Below, piece after piece: positions 1-5,612 of a stretch of 6,142 nt of DNA; the stretch's first letter is position 1; the number at the start of each line of letters is the position of its first letter. This DNA is from an uncultured Oscillospiraceae bacterium (GTDB lineage Bacteria; Bacillota; Clostridia; Oscillospirales; Oscillospiraceae). The stretch covers positions 1 through 6,142 of the forward strand of contig CAAEKI010000192.1 in assembly GCA_900756495.1 (NCBI GenBank), read 5' to 3'. A program made the translations under genes and the position numbers. The notes under the pieces were generated by a model, which was not told the DNA's origin, did no database searches, and worked only from the letters and a program-made list of their open reading frames with translations.

Positions 1-1018
1 CCCCCGGCGCCGCGGCCTTTTCTCCCGCGGCGGTAAAGGGCTTCTGAGGCATGGCCCCGGCTGTCTCTTCAAAGCCGGTGGCAATGACGGTAACGCGGAT
101 CTCATCTTCCAGAGTATCGTCGAAAGCGGCGCCGAAAATAATGAGCGCGTCGGGGTGGGCGGCCTGCTGCACCAGGTTGGCGGCGGTCTCCACCTCCTCC
201 AGGCCGATGTCCATGGACCCGGTGACGTTGACCAGCACGCCCTTGGCGCCATTGATGGAGGTCTCCAGCAGCGGGCTGGAAATGGCCATCTTGGCGGCCT
301 CTTCGGCCTTGTTCTTCCCAGCTGCCCGGCCAACGCCCATATGGGCCATACCGGCATTCTGCATGACAGCGGTAACGTCGGCAAAATCCAGATTGATAAA
401 GCCGGTGTTTTTAATCAGATCCGAGATAGACTGTACGGCCTGACGGAGCACGTCGTCAGCAATCTCAAAGGCGTTTGCAAAGGTGATCTTCTGATCGGTG
501 GCAAACTTCAGACGCTCGTTGGGGATAATGACCAGGGAGTCCACCCGGGTACGCAGATCCTCAATGCCCTTTTCCGCCTGAAGCATCCGGCGGCGTCCCT
601 CGAAGTTGAAGGGCTTGGTGACCACGCCCACAGTGAGGATCCCCATCTCCTTGGCGATATCGGCCACGATGGGCGCCGCGCCGGTACCGGTTCCGCCGCC
701 CATACCGGCGGTAATGAAGACCATATCGGCATCCTCCAGGGCCTTGGACACCGCGCTGCGGCTCTCCTCGGCAGACTTGCGTCCTACCTCAGGATCGGAG
801 CCCGCCCCCTGTCCGCCGGTGAGCTTCTCACCAATTTGAATTTTAAAGGTCGCGCTGGAGACGGCAAGGGCCTGCTTGTCCGTATTTACAGCGATAAAAT
901 CTACGCCCTTGGTGCCTGACTTCACCATCCGGTTGACCACGTTGTTGCCGCCGCCTCCAACGCCGATTACCTTGATGGTAACAACGGTATCGGGGCCGGT
1001 ATCCAGTCCAAACGCCAT
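1..1018 (-). CDS. ftsZ: Cell division GTPase FtsZ (3' end missing)
   Basis: This is the tubulin-like GTPase that polymerises into the cytoplasmic Z ring and recruits the divisome. The 339 visible residues include [11 protein letters not shown] at 16-26, the GGGTGTG nucleotide-binding signature at 107-113, PFNFEG at 136-141 with the GTP-contacting Glu140, and the T7 synergy loop NLDFAD at 209-214. Asp211 and Asp214 of that loop match the catalytic aspartates that complete the GTPase site of the neighbouring subunit. The core ends near residue 317 (VTVIATGF at 309-316) and a Gly/Ala/Pro-rich linker begins. The window ends inside this linker, so the C-terminal peptide that binds FtsA, SepF or similar partners is not seen. 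The start at 1018 has a perfect AGGAGG at 1026-1031, 7 nt upstream. The gene follows sbp after 46 nt, with no ftsA between them. A candidate private promoter lies inside the end of sbp. Identification is secure. Confidence 0.98.
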   Translation of the reverse strand, partial: MAFGLDTGPDTVVTIKVIGVGGGGNNVVNRMVKSGTKGVDFIAVNTDKQALAVSSATFKIQIGEKLTGGQGAGSDPEVGRKSAEESRSAVSKALEDADMVFITAGMGGGTGTGAAPIVADIAKEMGILTVGVVTKPFNFEGRRRMLQAEKGIEDLRTRVDSLVIIPNERLKFATDQKITFANAFEIADDVLRQAVQSISDLIKNTGFINLDFADVTAVMQNAGMAHMGVGRAAGKNKAEEAAKMAISSPLLETSINGAKGVLVNVTGSMDIGLEEVETAANLVQQAAHPDALIIFGAAFDDTLEDEIRVTVIATGFEETAGAMPQKPFTAAGEKAAAPG

Positions 1019-1025
1019 AACTGCT

Positions 1026-1031
1026 CCTCCT
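1026..1031 (-). promoter_or_regulatory. Ribosome binding site of ftsZ
   Basis: AGGAGG on the minus strand lies 7 nt before the ATG at 1018. It is a full consensus Shine-Dalgarno site and fixes the ftsZ start. It suggests high translation, as expected for an abundant protein. Confidence 0.85.
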
Positions 1032-1064
1032 ATGTAAAAGAAATCAATCTCTCTTTAAATCGAC

Positions 1065-1451
1065 TTATTTTGTGTTCCCCTTTCCCGGGGGCACTATATC
1101 TTGCTCTATTTTATCCCTCTTTTGCTTGGAGGTCAATAGTTCACGGCGTATTTCCGCAAAGTTTTGGAACATTCTCGTGCCGAAGACCACGACAGCCGCC
1201 AGGTAGAGCGGAATCCCCAATTTCTGGCCCAGCCAGGTAAGGAATGCGGCGATGGCCGCATTGCCCACGGTGCCCGACAGAAAGATACCCAGCCGGAAGT
1301 TTCCCTTCACCCGCGCATTGTATCCGCCCAGAGCGGAGTCCAGGGCCGCCAGCAGCCCCGCCGCCACATACAGAGACCACTGGGCAGGCACCTGGAGCGG
1401 AACCAGGAACCCCACCAACAGCCCCGCCGCCAGTCCTATCAGCTCCAGCAT
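1065..1451 (-). CDS. sbp: Small basic membrane protein, DUF1290 (Sbp)
   Basis: This is a 128-residue membrane protein of the small basic family (DUF1290), found next to ftsZ or ftsAZ in many Firmicutes and of unknown function. Three hydrophobic segments are visible: about 3-18, 25-43 and 55-74, with a further hydrophobic stretch at 80-91. The family-like stretches are AALDSALGGYNA at 35-46, PLYLAAVVVFGTRMF at 81-95 and AEIRRELL at 99-106. The tail from about 106 is charged, with several Lys residues, and should be cytoplasmic. The ATG at 1451 shares one base with the stop of the upstream DUF881 gene (TGATG), a classic layout for translational coupling. A G-rich Shine-Dalgarno-like stretch lies at 1456-1465. 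The 3' end also appears to carry a promoter for ftsZ. The family call is firm; the role is not known and is only inferred from its place in the division cluster. Confidence 0.93.
   Translation of the reverse strand: MLELIGLAAGLLVGFLVPLQVPAQWSLYVAAGLLAALDSALGGYNARVKGNFRLGIFLSGTVGNAAIAAFLTWLGQKLGIPLYLAAVVVFGTRMFQNFAEIRRELLTSKQKRDKIEQDIVPPGKGNTK
1072..1094 (-). other. Possible hairpin in the ftsZ leader
   Basis: On the minus strand GTG (1094-1092) and CCCC (1090-1087) can pair with GGGG (1080-1077) and CAC (1074-1072). The loop is six bases (GGGAAA), with a small internal bulge of 1 nt on one side and 2 nt on the other. It overlaps the last codons of sbp (residues around VPPGKGN). If the proposed promoter at 1108-1136 is used, the hairpin would sit within about ten bases of the transcript's 5' end. 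A 5' stem of that kind could protect the mRNA. No U-run follows, so it is not a terminator. It may be chance structure in a G/C-rich coding end. Confidence 0.3.
1108..1136 (-). promoter_or_regulatory. Sigma-A type promoter inside sbp, facing ftsZ
   Basis: On the minus strand TTGACC (1136-1131) and TAAAAT (1113-1108) are separated by exactly 17 bases (1130-1114). Each hexamer matches the -35 or -10 consensus at five of six positions. Transcription would start near 1101, giving a leader of about 83 nt before ftsZ. The promoter lies in the last codons of sbp, an A-rich stretch in an otherwise G+C-rich region. In B. subtilis the ftsA-ftsZ pair is known to have its own promoters, which makes a private ftsZ promoter plausible. 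This is prediction from sequence only. Confidence 0.6.
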
Positions 1452-2212
1452 CAGCCCACCCCCTCGTCAGTCCCGGCGTTCTGCTCTGTTGCAGGAGCGG
1501 CATACCGGAATTCCACCGCACCGCTGTACTTGGGGATCAGCAGCTTATCGCTCATCGTTACTTTGACCTCAATCTTCCACTGCCCCAGTACGTCCACCAC
1601 GCCGTTGCGCATGGTAAGGGCGCCGTACAGGGTGTCCTTATCCCCAATAGCCATAATAATGTAAGGGGCGGCATAGCGGCGGCCGTTTACCGTTACCACC
1701 GCTCCGGTACAGCGGACCTCACTGGTGGCCAGAATCCGCTCTCCGTTGAGTGAAATGGCCTCCGCTCCCGCCGAGCGCAGCTCGTTGATCACCGACATGA
1801 TGTCGTTGTCATGGATGAGGTAGTCCGCCTCATCCCCTGTGACATTGACGGCTGTGGAGTCCTGCATCACCACCGTGACGCCCGGCCCCTCCACGTCGGT
1901 CAGACCGGCCAGGATTTCCAGGCTGTCCAGCTCGGCCAGAATGGCCTCGCTGTACTCTCCGCCCTGGGCAGCCTCATCCCGATAGAGCGCCAGCTCATTC
2001 TGCAGTCTGGAGAGCTCGTCCTCCAGAGCGGAAGAGCGGTCCAGCTCGTCGTTGTAGAGCTCCTGGAGCGTCTCAAGACGCCCGGCCGTAGAGGCGTCGG
2101 CCGCCTCGCTGCTGAGCTTGACGCTCTTGAGCTGGAGCGCCAGCAAAAAGCCCAGCACAGCGCACACCGCTACCACGGCCAGCTCGCCTCTCTTACGCAT
2201 CTTCACCATCAT
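1451..2212 (-). CDS. Membrane-anchored DUF881 family protein
   Basis: This 253-residue protein belongs to the DUF881 family (YlxW/YlxX of B. subtilis), whose function is unknown. After a short basic start (KMRKRGE) comes one membrane segment at about 11-28. A likely coiled coil follows at about 45-78, with leucines at 46, 49, 52, 57, 63, 67, 70 and 74. The DUF881 domain runs from about 95 to 235: it opens with EGPGVTVVMQDS (108-119) and contains YLIHDNDIMSVINELR, NGERI and the AAPYIIMAIGD stretch. Most of the protein should lie outside the membrane. The frame is open up to 2308, but the start at 2212 is chosen because AAGGAG (2219-2224) lies 6 nt upstream. This start overlaps the end of ftsQ by 20 nt; in-frame ATGs at 2209 and 2200 are alternatives. 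Its stop overlaps the sbp start. Bacillus carries two such genes here, whereas this window has one. Confidence 0.92.
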   Translation of the reverse strand: MMVKMRKRGELAVVAVCAVLGFLLALQLKSVKLSSEAADASTAGRLETLQELYNDELDRSSALEDELSRLQNELALYRDEAAQGGEYSEAILAELDSLEILAGLTDVEGPGVTVVMQDSTAVNVTGDEADYLIHDNDIMSVINELRSAGAEAISLNGERILATSEVRCTGAVVTVNGRRYAAPYIIMAIGDKDTLYGALTMRNGVVDVLGQWKIEVKVTMSDKLLIPKYSGAVEFRYAAPATEQNAGTDEGVG

Positions 2213-3050
2213 TTGGTTCTCCTTCAGGCGTGGGTGTCTGAGCCGGCACGGCCGCCCCGTCGTCAGGCGTCCACCGGTGGGGCAGGACGTGCGCCTCGCT
2301 CTCTCCATAGGTCAAATCCAGGGTCCCCGTCAATTCCACCATCTGCTCCTCGTAGGTCTCCTGGACCCGGCGCAGCGCAAAGATCTTGGCCGGAAAGTCT
2401 GCATTCATGGGAACCACGACCGTCAGCTTTTCTCCAAATCCAAATCGGATTTCATTGGCGGCGGTCAGGTCGATAAAATCGGTGAGCTGCCCATCCATCC
2501 CCTGCCGGTACAGAGCGGAGAGAAGCTGAGAGAGGCTGTCCAGCTTGGCACGCTCCTCCTGGGCAACCGCCAGCTGCGTCCCCACATCGGGGGCCAGGGG
2601 AGAAATTCCCCGAACCTCGGCCCTGCCCTGAGCCAGAGCGGCGTCTCCCCGTTCCAACAGCTTGCACTGAGCGTCCAGCAGCCACCACTCTCCGTCCTTT
2701 TGAATGGCGGCCACTGCCGCGCTCTCGGATACCGTGATGAGCAGTGTGTCGGGCAGCCTGCGGATAATCTGAACCTCTGAGACATAGGGCAGCTCCCGCC
2801 GGATATTTTTCTGCATGTTGAATTTATTGAGGCTGAACAGGTTGTCCCCCCGCTCCACGCCGGCTACGCCGATGATCTCCTCGCTGGTATAGCGGACGTT
2901 GCCGTCCACCACCACCACGTCTACCCGGAAAAAGACAATGCATCCGGCCAGAATGGCGGCGCAGATGATCAGGGCGGACATCAGCTTATAGAGGAAGCCG
3001 AAGCGTCCCCGATTCCGCCGCCGTCTGCGCCTGTTTCGTCTCGCCGCCAT
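2193..3050 (-). CDS. ftsQ: Divisome protein FtsQ/DivIB with POTRA domain
   Basis: This 285-residue bitopic membrane protein is the FtsQ/DivIB subunit. In the family it joins FtsB/DivIC and FtsL to regulate septal peptidoglycan synthesis outside the membrane. The cytoplasmic tail is extremely basic, with ten Arg among residues 4-16. One membrane helix spans about 20-42. A POTRA domain follows at about 43-110 (VDVVVVDGNVRYTSEEII at 43-60, then the RELPYVSEVQIIRRLPDTLLITVSE stretch at 85-109). The beta domain is at about 111-250, with EWWLLDAQCKLL at 121-132. The last 25-30 residues are a Pro/Asp/Glu/Gly-rich tail that is probably disordered. Outside the POTRA region the sequence is divergent, as is usual for this family. 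The ATG at 3050 has GGGAG at 3060-3064, 9 nt upstream. A candidate promoter lies in the 107-nt gap behind it, and its 3' end carries the start and ribosome site of the DUF881 gene. Confidence 0.93.
   Translation of the reverse strand: MAARRNRRRRRRNRGRFGFLYKLMSALIICAAILAGCIVFFRVDVVVVDGNVRYTSEEIIGVAGVERGDNLFSLNKFNMQKNIRRELPYVSEVQIIRRLPDTLLITVSESAAVAAIQKDGEWWLLDAQCKLLERGDAALAQGRAEVRGISPLAPDVGTQLAVAQEERAKLDSLSQLLSALYRQGMDGQLTDFIDLTAANEIRFGFGEKLTVVVPMNADFPAKIFALRRVQETYEEQMVELTGTLDLTYGESEAHVLPHRWTPDDGAAVPAQTPTPEGEPNDGEDA
2219..2224 (-). promoter_or_regulatory. Ribosome binding site deciding the DUF881 start
   Basis: AAGGAG on the minus strand lies inside the last codons of ftsQ. It sits 6 nt before the ATG at 2212, 9 nt before the ATG at 2209 and 18 nt before the ATG at 2200. 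The spacing favours 2212 or 2209 and argues against the longer reading from 2308, whose extra 32 residues are Arg/Pro-rich and simply shadow ftsQ. Confidence 0.75.
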
Positions 3051-3080
3051 TCCGTTGTTCTCCCGTCTGTCTCTGATTTG

Positions 3081-3089
3081 CCGATTTTC
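3081..3089 (-). repeat. 9-bp direct repeat, promoter-proximal copy
   Basis: GAAAATCGG on the minus strand, at the predicted transcription start before ftsQ. An identical copy lies at 3145-3153, and both are followed by similar A-rich bases (AAAT and CAAAT). The two copies flank the candidate promoter. Confidence 0.4.
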
Positions 3090-3094
3090 GCGTT

Positions 3095-3123
3095 AGTATA
3101 TCATAAATATCATAAGAAATCGT
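3095..3123 (-). promoter_or_regulatory. Candidate extended -10 promoter before ftsQ
   Basis: In the A+T-rich murA-ftsQ gap, the minus strand shows TATACT (3100-3095) preceded by TG and one base (3103-3101), an extended -10 element. At 17-nt spacing the -35 position reads ACGATT (3123-3118), a poor match; TTAACG (3126-3121) looks better but is 20 nt away. Extended -10 promoters tolerate a weak -35. Transcription would start near 3088, about 38 nt before ftsQ. The whole gap is much richer in A+T than the flanking genes, which supports a regulatory role. Confidence 0.5.
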
Positions 3124-3136
3124 TAAGGAATCCTTA
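3124..3136 (-). repeat. 13-bp palindrome upstream of the ftsQ promoter
   Basis: On the minus strand TAAGGA (3136-3131) and TCCTTA (3129-3124) form a perfect inverted repeat around one central T. It abuts the -35 region of the candidate ftsQ promoter, a usual place for an operator. It is too short to be a terminator and has no U-run. It could be chance in A+T-rich sequence. Confidence 0.4.
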
Positions 3137-3144
3137 CAAAATTT

Positions 3145-3153
3145 CCGATTTTC
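3145..3153 (-). repeat. 9-bp direct repeat, distal copy
   Basis: GAAAATCGG on the minus strand, a few bases after the murA stop, identical to the copy at 3081-3089 (64 nt start to start). This spacing is about six helical turns, so both would face roughly the same side of the DNA. A role in protein binding is conjecture. Confidence 0.4.
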
Positions 3154-3157
3154 CAGC

Positions 3158-4405
3158 TCATGTTCTCTGAATCGTGGCCCCCAGGCTGCTCAAGGCTTTG
3201 TCCAAATCCTGATAACCCCGGTCAATGTGATGCAGGTCGGTAATCTCGCTCTTCCCCTCGGCCCCCAGGGCTGCTACCACCAGCGCCGCGCCGCCCCTCA
3301 GGTCATGAGAGCGGACTGCCGCGCCGTGGAGCGCGGACACGCCGCACACGACGGCCACCCGGCCCTCTACCTTGATGTCCGCTCCCATGCGGATCAGCTC
3401 ATCCACATGCCGGTAGCGGCTCTCAAAGATGTTTTCCACAAAGACGGTGGCCCCGGTGCTGCGCGCAAAGGCCGCCATCAGCAGGGCCTGTGCGTCGGTG
3501 GGAAAGCCTGGATAGGGCGCGGTCCGGATGGGCCGGACTGCACGCAGAGGGGCGCTGCACTTCAGATCAATCCGGTCGGGGCCGCTGCGCAGGACGCACC
3601 CTCCCTCGGCCAGGACGGCGGTCACGGTGGACAAGTGGCGGTAGTCGCAGCCCTTGACCGTAATCTCGCCCCCCGCGGCGGCGGCCGCCGCCAGATATGT
3701 ACAGGCCACGATCCGATCTCCCATCACGGCATACGTCCCGCCGTGGAGCGGCGCTCCCCCCCGCACCGTGATCACCGAGCTCCCCGCGCCGCGGATATCG
3801 GCCCCCATGGTGCACAGGAAGCGCTGGAGATCCACGATTTCAGGCTCCCGGGCGGCGTTGGTAATGGTGGTGGTCCCCGATGCGGTCACGGCGGCCAGCA
3901 TGGCGTTTTCGGTGGCTCCCACACTGGGGAGCGCCAGCGTAATGTCGCACCCGGTCAAGGCGCCGCTGCAGCGCAGGCGGCCTGTCTCCTCCTCGATACC
4001 GGCCCCCAGCGACCGCAGGGCGGCCAGATGCAGATCGATGGGCCTGGGGCCCAGCTCACAGCCGCCGGGATAGGACATAACAGCCTCGCCGGTCCGGCCC
4101 AGTACAGCCCCGAGGAAAATAACCGACGATCGCATCTCCCGCATCAAATCGTCGGGCACGTCGCTGCGGGTCAGCGTCCCGGCGTCCACGGTAATGGTAT
4201 CCCCCGCTCGCTCCGCCCTGCAGCCCAGGTGACGCAGGATCTCCAAAGACGCCGCCACGTCCGAAAGGTCGGGACAGTTTTGAATGACGCTCACGCCCGG
4301 AACCAGAATAGCAGCCGCCAGAATGGGGAGCACACTGTTCTTCGCCCCGTGCACCCGGATCTCTCCCTCCAGCCGGTGCCCGCCTTCCACAAAAAAAGCA
4401 CTCAT
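3158..4405 (-). CDS. murA: UDP-GlcNAc 1-carboxyvinyltransferase MurA
   Basis: This cytoplasmic enzyme transfers enolpyruvate from phosphoenolpyruvate to UDP-GlcNAc, the first committed step of peptidoglycan synthesis. The 415 residues match the usual length and two-lobed fold. The visible active-site features are Lys22-Asn23 in HGAKNSVLPILAA, the catalytic cysteine Cys116 in PGGCELGPRPIDLH (113-126) with Arg121, Asp304 in YPGFPTDAQ (298-306), LRGGAA (369-374), and Arg396 in HHIDRGYQDLDKAL. All align with the key E. coli residues, so the enzyme should be active. A cysteine at this position is the known target of fosfomycin. The ATG at 4405 has GGAGG at 4414-4418, 8 nt upstream. It lies 69 nt after murG, in the slot murB holds in Bacillus. 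Firmicutes often carry two MurA paralogues, and the window cannot tell which one this is. An alanine run near 239-244 (YLAAAAAAGG) is ordinary for the helix there. Confidence 0.97.
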   Translation of the reverse strand: MSAFFVEGGHRLEGEIRVHGAKNSVLPILAAAILVPGVSVIQNCPDLSDVAASLEILRHLGCRAERAGDTITVDAGTLTRSDVPDDLMREMRSSVIFLGAVLGRTGEAVMSYPGGCELGPRPIDLHLAALRSLGAGIEEETGRLRCSGALTGCDITLALPSVGATENAMLAAVTASGTTTITNAAREPEIVDLQRFLCTMGADIRGAGSSVITVRGGAPLHGGTYAVMGDRIVACTYLAAAAAAGGEITVKGCDYRHLSTVTAVLAEGGCVLRSGPDRIDLKCSAPLRAVRPIRTAPYPGFPTDAQALLMAAFARSTGATVFVENIFESRYRHVDELIRMGADIKVEGRVAVVCGVSALHGAAVRSHDLRGGAALVVAALGAEGKSEITDLHHIDRGYQDLDKALSSLGATIQRT

Positions 4406-4428
4406 AACTCCGTCCTCCGCACAGTTTT

Positions 4429-4449
4429 TGGTTCCCTTTTATCGAACCA
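4429..4449 (-). repeat. Small inverted repeat between murG and murA
   Basis: TGGTTC (4449-4444) and GAACCA (4434-4429) on the minus strand could form a 6-bp stem with a 9-nt loop, ending 10 nt before the murA ribosome site. There is no U-run, so it is not a convincing terminator. It might affect murA translation or mark a processing site, but the stem is short and could be chance. Confidence 0.3.
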
Positions 4450-4474
4450 TACTATGCGGCGGCGGAGAGGGGGG

Positions 4475-5587
4475 TTAACGAGAGGATTCGTTCAGCAGGC
4501 CGGTAAGGGCCGTATAAATCTGTTCTGCGGCATCCGGGACGGCCATCTCGCGCAGGGCCCGGCTCATAGCCTCCCGCTTTTCCCGGTTATTGAGGAGATC
4601 GCTGGCCATTTCCCACAGCTTCTCCCCTGAACACGCCCCCTCGGGCAGGAGCACGGCGCCCCCAGCAGCAGAGAGTACCTTTGCGTTCTTAGTCTGATGG
4701 TCGGCAGTCACATTGGGCGAGGGAACCAAAATGGAGGGCTTGGCAATCGCTGAGAGCTCCGAAATGGTGGAGGCCCCCGAGCGGCAGATCACCAGATCGG
4801 CGGCCGCCATAGCCAGTGGCATATCATAGATGTACTGCCGCAGATCCAAAGCGGGGTCCTTGGGGGCCGCTTTGGCCATCTCCTCATAGTTGCGCCCCGC
4901 GCCGTGGATATGGCGGAACGGAAAGCCCGCCTGATGCTCCAGGCGGAACAACTCCGACATATAGCCGTTCATCACATCGGCCCCCAGAGAGCCGAAGAAG
5001 GACAGCAGCAGGGGCCGTTCATCGGTGAGGCCCAGCTGCGCCCGCGCCTCTTTCCGCGTGTATTGAAAAAAGTCCCCCCGGACAGGCGTGCCCGTCACCA
5101 CCACCTTCTCAGGGTCTTCATAGTGGCTCCGGCTCTCTTCAAACCCCACCATCACGAGATCCGCCGTCTTGGAGAGCGCCTTGGTGGTGAGTCCGGGGAC
5201 GGCGTTGGACTCATGGACGGCAGTGGGAATCCCCCGGCGTGCGGCGGCATGAACCACCGGGTAGGAGGCATATCCCCCGGTGCCCACCACAAGGTCGGGC
5301 TGGAACTCATCCAGAATCGCGTCGGCCTGCCCTCTGGAGCGGTTCATATTGAGCAGGGTCTTGAGGTTGTGTTTCATAGCCGCCGGGCTCAGGGAACGGT
5401 GAAAGTTTGTGATGGTAACCGTACGGATGGGATAGCCCTCCTTTGGCACCAGCCGGGTCTCCATGCCGCCGTCCGCCCCGACAAAGAGGACCTGACAGCC
5501 CGGGTTCCACTCCTGAAACAGCCGGGCCAGGGCGACGGCGGGGTTGATGTGCCCCGCCGTGCCGCCGCAGGTAAAGAGAAGTTTCAT
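4475..5587 (-). CDS. murG: Lipid II synthase, glycosyltransferase MurG
   Basis: This GT-B fold enzyme works at the inner face of the membrane. It adds GlcNAc from UDP-GlcNAc to lipid I (undecaprenyl-PP-MurNAc-pentapeptide) to give lipid II. Its 370 residues are normal for the family. The N-terminal acceptor domain has the glycine loop GGTAGHINPA (8-17, with His13), GTGGYASYP (102-110), HESN (124-127) and GTPVR (166-170). The C-terminal donor domain has FFGSLGA (197-203), CRSGASTISE (268-277, Glu277 contacting the sugar nucleotide) and DHQ..NA (296-302). The usual GGSQGA loop reads FGSLGA here, so one Gly and the Gln are replaced. All other key residues are kept, which argues against loss of function. 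The ATG at 5587 opens directly on MKLLFTCGGT. AGGAG (5600-5604) lies 12 nt upstream, a rather long spacing. It follows ftsW after 25 nt, so the two are surely one transcript. Confidence 0.97.
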   Translation of the reverse strand: MKLLFTCGGTAGHINPAVALARLFQEWNPGCQVLFVGADGGMETRLVPKEGYPIRTVTITNFHRSLSPAAMKHNLKTLLNMNRSRGQADAILDEFQPDLVVGTGGYASYPVVHAAARRGIPTAVHESNAVPGLTTKALSKTADLVMVGFEESRSHYEDPEKVVVTGTPVRGDFFQYTRKEARAQLGLTDERPLLLSFFGSLGADVMNGYMSELFRLEHQAGFPFRHIHGAGRNYEEMAKAAPKDPALDLRQYIYDMPLAMAAADLVICRSGASTISELSAIAKPSILVPSPNVTADHQTKNAKVLSAAGGAVLLPEGACSGEKLWEMASDLLNNREKREAMSRALREMAVPDAAEQIYTALTGLLNESSR

Positions 5588-5612
5588 AGATCTGCCGCGC
5601 TCCTGTTATGGA

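Noticed and set aside
155..919. A 254-codon open frame on the plus strand opposite ftsZ
   Set aside because: It is antisense to conserved FtsZ motifs, shows no family motif, and is explained by codon bias of ftsZ.
2213..2308. A 32-residue longer start for the DUF881 protein
   Set aside because: The extra part is Arg/Pro-rich, overlaps ftsQ deeply, and would place the membrane segment far from the N-terminus. The AAGGAG site at 2219-2224 fits the start at 2212.
3124..3157. A terminator after murA
   Set aside because: The only palindrome there is 13 bp with A/T-rich arms and no following U-run, so it cannot support intrinsic termination.
3677..3692. A perfect 16-bp GC-only palindrome
   Set aside because: It encodes the alanine run of MurA (GCG and GCC codons). 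Repeated Ala codons yield such palindromes without any further function.
4449..4478. Possible murA promoter, TTAACC and TAGTAT with an 18-nt spacer
   Set aside because: Each hexamer matches consensus at only four of six positions and there is no TG extension. Read-through from ftsW-murG is the simpler explanation.
3227..4630. A 467-codon open frame on the plus strand opposite murA and part of murG
   Set aside because: It is His/Gly/Gln-rich with no recognisable domain. It lies antisense to two well-supported enzymes, and long empty frames like this are expected opposite G+C-rich genes.
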